DNA of 20,417 nucleotides from CAZXEU01 sp965207385 (GTDB lineage Bacteria; Bacteroidota; Rhodothermia; Rhodothermales; Bin80). This document shows positions 15,310 to 20,417 of the stretch, piece by piece (the stretch's first letter is position 1; every line of letters starts with the position of its first letter). The position numbers were made by a program, and so were the translations under genes. Below the pieces are notes generated by a model that worked only from the letters and a program-made list of their open reading frames with translations, did no database searches and was not told the origin of the DNA. The DNA is taken from assembly GCA_965207385.1 (NCBI GenBank), contig CBDBLZ010000004.1, positions 1 to 20,417 on the forward strand, in the 5' to 3' direction.

Positions 15310-16311
15310 ATGGCAAATGGCAAGAAACTCCTCGATGTGCGGGAGCTCCGTACGTATTTCGAGACGGATGCCGGGACGGTCAGGGCTGTCGACGGGCTGA
15401 GCTTTCATATTGACCGAGGCGAAACGCTCGGCGTGGTGGGGGAATCCGGCTCGGGCAAGTCCGTAACCAGCCTTTCCATAATGGGCCTTGTGCCGGCGCC
15501 GGCAGGCCGCATTGCCGGCGGAGAGATCCTGTTCGATGGCGAGGATCTGGTAGCGATGCCGGAGTCCGGGCTGCGCAGGCTGCGCGGGAAGAAGCTCTCC
15601 ATGATCTTTCAGGATGCGCGCAGCGGCCTGAATCCCGTCTTTTCCGTCGGGCGCCAGGTCGCCGAGGCCATCGTGCTGCACGAGCGGATTCCCTACGCCG
15701 TAGCCCTGCGCCGGGCCACCGACCTCCTGGATCTCGTCGGGATCCCGGAGCCCGGAAGACGCGCCCGGGACTATCCGCATCAGCTCTCGGGTGGCATGTG
15801 CCAGCGCGTAATGATCGCCATGGCGCTTGCCTGCACGCCGAGTCTGCTCATCGCGGATGAGCCCACCACGGCGCTCGACGTGACCATCCAGGCACAGATC
15901 CTGGAGCTGCTAAAGGCGCTGCGATCGCAGTTCGACATGAGCATTCTGTTTATCACGCACGATCTTGGCGTCATAGCGGAGATCGCGGACAGAGTCCTCG
16001 TGCTCTATGCGGGCCGCTGCGTGGAGGAGGCGCCTGTGCGCGACCTCTTCACGGTCCCGCTCATGCCGTATACCGCGGGCCTGCTACAATCCGTCCCAAG
16101 GCCGGGCCACAAGAGGCGTCTGCAGCCCATCGCGGGGGCGCCCGCGCATCCGGCCCGCCTGCCGGCAGGGTGCGCCTTTCATCCGCGCTGCGCGCACGCG
16201 GCAGATGCATGCAGCCTGACCCTGCCGCCGCTGGAAGGCGCAGGCAATGGCCGACGCGTGCGCTGCCTGCGCTGGCGGGAACTCGAACTCTCGGCCGGGG
16301 AAATCGCATGA
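15310..16311 (+). CDS. dppD: DppD/OppD-type ABC transporter ATPase
   Basis: This 333-residue ATPase powers import. Its motifs are Walker A GESGSGKS (44-51), Q-loop at Q101 (MIFQDARSGLNP), signature LSGGMCQRV (159 on; the LSGGM form is normal in OppD/DppD), Walker B LLIADEPTTALD and H-loop LFITHDLGV. The C-terminal oligopeptide-transporter domain has the cysteine pattern GCAFHPRCAHAADAC. The ATG at 15310 has GAGG 11 bases upstream and begins at the usual family N-terminus. A GTG at 15292 in the same frame is an alternative. It is transcribed divergently from its presumed receptor and permeases, with a 90-bp shared control region. The next gene overlaps by 4 bp (ATGA). Confidence 0.88.
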   Translation: MANGKKLLDVRELRTYFETDAGTVRAVDGLSFHIDRGETLGVVGESGSGKSVTSLSIMGLVPAPAGRIAGGEILFDGEDLVAMPESGLRRLRGKKLSMIFQDARSGLNPVFSVGRQVAEAIVLHERIPYAVALRRATDLLDLVGIPEPGRRARDYPHQLSGGMCQRVMIAMALACTPSLLIADEPTTALDVTIQAQILELLKALRSQFDMSILFITHDLGVIAEIADRVLVLYAGRCVEEAPVRDLFTVPLMPYTAGLLQSVPRPGHKRRLQPIAGAPAHPARLPAGCAFHPRCAHAADACSLTLPPLEGAGNGRRVRCLRWRELELSAGEIA

Positions 16312-17282
16312 CAGACCCGAAAGCGCCGGATGAAGGCCTGATCGAGGCCCGAGGGCTTACCAAGCGGTATGCTGTTCGCAGGGGCGCCCTTGGCGGCGTA
16401 TCGGGACATGTGCATGCCCTTGAGGACGTGAGCCTGTCCATCGGGCCTGCCGAGGTGGTCGGTCTTGTGGGAGAATCGGGCTCGGGCAAGACCACATTCG
16501 GGCGGGCTCTGCTGAGGCTCATCGAGCCCACGTCCGGCCGGGTGCGGTTCCGGGGAAGGGATTTCACGCATGTACCTGCCAGGGAACTGCGCGGCTTGCG
16601 CCGGCGCCTCCAGATGATATTCCAGGACCCGTACGCGAGCCTGAACCCTCGCATGAAAGTGGGCGCCATCCTGAAGGATGCGCTCCGCTTGCATGGCCTG
16701 TATCGTCCGGGGGCCGTGGCCGAACTCCTGGAGCTGGTGGGACTATCGCCGGACTACGCGCGCCGGTATCCGCACGAGTTCTCCGGAGGACAGCGTCAGC
16801 GCATAGGCATTGCGCGGGCGCTTGCCGTAAGGCCCGAGTTCGTAGTCGCTGACGAGCCTGTTTCCGCGCTAGACGTTTCCATTCAGGCCCAGATCGTCAA
16901 CCTGCTGCAGGATCTCAACAAGCGTCTGGGGCTTGCCATGCTCTTCATCGCCCATGACCTTGCCGTCGTGGAGCATGTCAGTGACCGCGTGGCGGTGTTC
17001 TATCTCGGGCGCGTCATGGAAGTGGCACCTGCGCGTGAGCTCTATGCCAATCCCGTGCATCCGTATACGGAGGCTCTCCTTTCTTCGGTGCCCCTGCCTG
17101 ATCCCGATTGCAGTCAAGAAAAGATGGTGCTGAAAGGCGACATTCCCAGCCCGGTCAGCCCGCCTTCCGGCTGCGTCTTCCACACGCGCTGCCCGATTGC
17201 CGTCGCCGAGTGCCGGGCCGTGGTGCCACCGCTTCGCGAAACCAGTCCGGGACACCTGGCGGCCTGCATATTGCGCTCGTAG
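16308..17282 (+). CDS. dppF: DppF/OppF-type ABC transporter ATPase
   Basis: A 324-residue partner ATPase. It has Walker A GESGSGKT (55-62), Q-loop MIFQDPYASLNPRMKVG, signature FSGGQRQRIGIARAL, Walker B FVVADEPVSALD, H-loop LFIAHDLAVVEHVSD, and the C-terminal GCVFHTRCPIAVAEC domain. The ATG at 16308 overlaps the dppD stop as ATGA. The frame is open further upstream to 16170, but that stretch lies inside dppD and does not resemble the family. It would form the heterodimeric motor with DppD for the DppB/DppC channel. After its stop at 17282 there are 114 bp before the efflux gene, with a GC hairpin but no U-tract, so read-through into the efflux gene is possible. Confidence 0.88.
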   Translation: MTDPKAPDEGLIEARGLTKRYAVRRGALGGVSGHVHALEDVSLSIGPAEVVGLVGESGSGKTTFGRALLRLIEPTSGRVRFRGRDFTHVPARELRGLRRRLQMIFQDPYASLNPRMKVGAILKDALRLHGLYRPGAVAELLELVGLSPDYARRYPHEFSGGQRQRIGIARALAVRPEFVVADEPVSALDVSIQAQIVNLLQDLNKRLGLAMLFIAHDLAVVEHVSDRVAVFYLGRVMEVAPARELYANPVHPYTEALLSSVPLPDPDCSQEKMVLKGDIPSPVSPPSGCVFHTRCPIAVAECRAVVPPLRETSPGHLAACILRS

Positions 17283-17396
17283 GCAACGCGAGAGACCGTA
17301 CCGCACGAAACCCTTGCGGCGCGGATGGGGTATGGCTGAAATCCGGGCAAAGGGTGCGCTCGCCTGGCCCGGCTTGCCTGCAAAGACTTCGTATTT

Positions 17397-20300
17397 GTGA
17401 AGCGCTCTCACTCACGCACTTCCAGCTGGCTGGCGGGCTGGCTGCGCAGACCCATTGCCGTACTTTCCTGGGCCGCAGCCCTGCTCATGGCCGGGGCCTG
17501 GGCCGCATTCAATCTGCCCGTCGAGTGGGTGCCGCAGGTCGAGCTCCCCGAAGTAAGGGTAGACGCCATTTGGGGCGGCGCCTCACCGCGACAGATGGAG
17601 CGGTACGTGACCGCTCCCATCGAGCGTGCTCTCCAGACCATACCAGGCACGGCAAGCATCGAGAGCTTCTCGGAAGAGAGCAGCGCCTGGATCAGCCTGG
17701 GCGTAACCGAGGACGCGGACCTGGGAGTGTACGTGGCGCAGGTGAACGAGCGCCTGATGCAGCTGCGGGGCGTTTTGCCCGACAGGGTCTATCCCAAGCT
17801 CACCAAGCGTGTGCCGGAGGCCCTGCGCGATGAACAAGGATTCATTACGCTGCAGCTGGTCGGACCCCTCACGCCGGATGAATTGCGCACGCTGGCCGAG
17901 GAACGGCTGGTGCCGAGATTCCAGAGCCTGAACGGAATGGGCGAGGTCGCGGTCCAGGGAGGCACCGTGAGGGAGCTGCTCATCGCCCTGGATCAGGATC
18001 TGCTTGCCACGCACAACATTGAGCCCAGCGAGGTACGCTCAAGGCTACTGCAAGCGCTGAGAGACGGCGTCTACGGCAGCCTGCGCGCCCAGGGCCGGTC
18101 CGTGCTCCTTGTCAGCCCTGCGGAAAGCAGAAGACGGGCTCTCGGCCGCCTCGTGGTAAGCGAGCCCCGCACGAACCTGCCGCCCGTGCACCTGGATGAC
18201 GTGGCATCGATTTCGCTTGGGCCGGCGCCGCGGCGCTCCATCAGCCGCATTGACGGCAATCCCGTGGTTACCCTTCGGCTGGACCGGGCCCGCGGCAGCC
18301 ACATGATTGCGCTGGCAGACGCGGTGTATGCGCGCATTGACGACCTTCGCGCTGAGCTGCCAGACGGCATTCGCATCCTGGTCGCAGACGATCGCACGGA
18401 AGACGTTCGCGAACAGCTTCGCGATTTGGTCTGGCGCGGCGGCCTGGGGCTTATGCTCGTCATCCTGGTGCTGCTCTTCATGCTCAAGAGCGTCCGGGCT
18501 ACGCTGATCGTCCTTTTCAGCGTCGCGGTAGCGCTGGCGCTTTCCCTGGCGCTGCTGGATCCGCTGGGGCTGACGCTGAACCTGGTAACGTTTGCCGGCC
18601 TGGTGCTGGTTTTCGGGCTCCTGGTGGACAACAGCGTGGTGATAGTCGAACAGCTGGTGCTTCAGCGATCCCTGCATGTGCAGTCCGGTCTCAAGGGGAT
18701 CGAGCTGGAGGTGTCGATCGCCCGCGCCGCGCTGAACGCGGTCTGGCTGCCGCTGCTTGGAGGCACGCTTAGCACCATTGCCGTCATGCTGCCGCTGGTG
18801 TATCTCAGCGGCGAACTCAGAGCGCTGTTTCTGCCCTTTGCAGCCCTGGTCAGTCTGGCGCTGCTAATCTCGCTGGCCACCGCCGCCCTCGTAGTGCCCG
18901 TGGCCGGCCGGTTCCTGCCTCCGGGCACGGAGCCTGTGCGCCGCCGCTGGCTCCGGCGGCTGGTGGCGGTGCCTTACCGGTGGGCTGCGCGCTTCCCGAA
19001 GACCACGCTTGCCGGCCTGTTCCTGGTGCTCGGGATTCCGGTCTGGCTGCTTCCACGCGAAATACAGGAACCCCGCGACGCGGAATGGCCGCAGCCCGTC
19101 ACCCGGCTGGCAGGGCTCTACAACACGACTGTGGGCAGCGATGCCGTCAAGGAGGTGCGCGACACGGCAGAGCCGTACGTCGGAGGCGTCCTGCGCCGAT
19201 TCTCGCGCAACGTCAACTTTGGCTCCGGCTGGAATTACAACTACAGGCCCACGGTCCGGGTCTCCCTCCGGTTTCCGCCGGGCAACCCCATCGAGCGCGC
19301 GGATTCGCTGATCCAGCGCTATGAGCAGATTGCGCTGGCAAGCGCTTCTGTTTCGCGAACCATCGTGCGCGCCTCGGAGCTGTCTGCCGGCTTGACGGTC
19401 CAGTTCGTGGATGGCACGCTGATGACGAGCGAGCCGTACATGGTCAGGGAGCGCCTCATCAGACAGGCGATTCTGCAGGGCGGTATTTCCGTTTCCGTTT
19501 ATGGCTTGCTCCCCCAGGGCTATTACAGCGGATCTGGGGGCTTCGGCGGGGGAGGCGAACGCCTCCTGGCCATGGGACCCAATTACGAAGACCTGGAAGC
19601 GCTGAGCGAGAGCTTCGCTGCACATGCGCGCAAGGGCAGCCGGCGCGTCATGGGCGTGGACACCAACGCGGGCCGGTACGGCCGTGGTTACGGCCCGACC
19701 CGGCAAGTACTCCAGTTCCGATGGGATGCGGACGCGCAGGCCCGGACGGGAGTCTCTGCGAGTTGGATATCCGGCAGACTGTACCCGGTATTTCGTACAA
19801 ACGCCAATTTGCGTTACGCCCACATTGAGGGCCAGACCGAAATCCCGGTGCGGCTTATCGTCAAGGGTGCCGAAAGAATCGACGTGGACCGTGTGGCGGA
19901 CCGGCCCATGCCCGTGGGAGACAGCCTGAATATTCGCCTGGCGGGCCTGTCAGACTACACCGTAGTCGAAACCCCGGCCGGGTATAGAGCGCAAGGATCA
20001 GCAGTATCTGCGGCACATCAGCGTGGACTTTCGGGGCCCGTACGCCATGGCACGCGAATTCGTGGAGAATGCCGTGGAGACTTTCGCGGTGCCGGCCGGC
20101 TATTCCATCGAGCGTAGCCGGTACAGCTTTTTCACGGAAGAAGTGGCCAGGTCTTTTGGCTGGGTTATCCTGGCAACCATCGTGATGGTGTTTCTGATTA
20201 CAGCCGCGATCTTCGAGTCCTGGCGCCTGCCCCTGGTGGTGATGCTCAGCCTTCCGCTTGCGCTGATCGGAGTCAGCGCGGGCTTTTTGTGGACGGAGGC

Positions 20301-20417
20301 CAACTTCGCCGAGGGCGCCTTCATTGGAACTGTTCTATTGATTGGCATCGCCGTAAATGACAGTATTTTGCTGACGGACCGCTATCGCCAGCTGAAAATT
20401 CTTCGTCCCTCGTCTCC
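17397..20417 (+). CDS. RND-family efflux permease, frameshifted near 19980 and cut by the window edge
   Basis: Inner-membrane proton-driven pump of the HAE1/AcrB-like RND class. TM1 lies at about residues 19-40, followed by PVEWVPQVELPEVRV and GGASPRQMERYVTAPIE, standard porter-domain sequence. TM2-TM4 start near 348. The proton-relay motif is LLVDNSVVIVEQ (D411, with Asn at the second acidic position). A Gly-rich loop (YYSGSGGFGGGG) lies near residue 707. The first frame ends at 20117 with non-family sequence, while another frame from about 19984 continues the pump: IERKDQQYLRHISVDFRG, then membrane segments and GIAVNDSILLTDRYR, open to the window end. One extra base around 19980-19983 explains this. 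The start is a GTG with no clear ribosome-binding site. Membrane-fusion and outer-membrane partners are not in the window. Substrate unknown. Confidence 0.82.

Noticed and set aside
17343..17372. CCGGGC/GCCCGG hairpin between dppF and the efflux gene, considered as a terminator
   Set aside because: It has an 18-base loop and no run of T after it; competing pairings are equally good.

Overview
The window reads as a GC-rich chromosome segment from a diderm (Gram-negative) bacterium. It carries an RND inner-membrane efflux pump, a lipoprotein solute-binding protein with an LAGC lipobox, and a very long secreted beta-rich protein. The best promoter seen (TATCTTTG, matching the Bacteroidota -7 consensus TAnnTTTG, ahead of the secreted protein) makes a Bacteroidota/Rhodothermota-type host plausible, but this is inference. 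No rRNA, tRNA, CRISPR array or insertion sequence was recognised.

Region 1 (1-3706, minus strand) is one uninterrupted reading frame that leaves the window at its left edge. It starts with a Sec signal peptide and continues as at least 1235 residues of Gly/Ser/Thr/Asn/Asp-rich, beta-helix-like sequence, so it is probably a surface or secreted adhesin-like protein. Region 2 (3707-4269) has no convincing gene. It holds a strong ribosome-binding site, a Bacteroidota-type promoter and an unusually AT-rich patch with a repeated 9-mer.

Region 3 (4270-15219, minus strand) is a tight ten-gene operon. In transcription order it encodes a lipoprotein peptide/opine-type solute-binding protein, two DppB/DppC-type permeases, a LivJ/AmiC-fold binding protein with no signal peptide, an aspartoacylase/succinylglutamate-desuccinylase-type Zn hydrolase, a DUF6282-type metal-dependent hydrolase, a second DppA-fold binding protein with no signal peptide (interrupted by a frameshift), an AroM-family protein, a hydantoinase/allantoinase-type amidohydrolase and a DapA-superfamily lyase. 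From the third gene on, most junctions overlap (ATGA, TGATG) or lie 2 bp apart; the largest gaps are 64, 40 and 25 bp.

Region 4 (15310-17282, plus strand) holds the two ATPases (DppD and DppF) of the same importer, transcribed divergently. The 90-bp gap between the divergent units contains a perfect 8-bp inverted repeat over a TATAAT box, a good operator candidate for joint control. Together, regions 3 and 4 look like an uptake-plus-catabolism locus: an ABC importer brings in a small amide, ureide or N-acyl compound, and cytoplasmic hydrolases and a lyase break it down. The substrate cannot be named from sequence.

Region 5 (17397 to the right edge, plus strand) is an RND efflux permease with an apparent one-base frameshift near 19980. 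Both frameshifts found (near 8575 and 19980) are single-base insertions, so sequencing error must be excluded before calling the genes broken.
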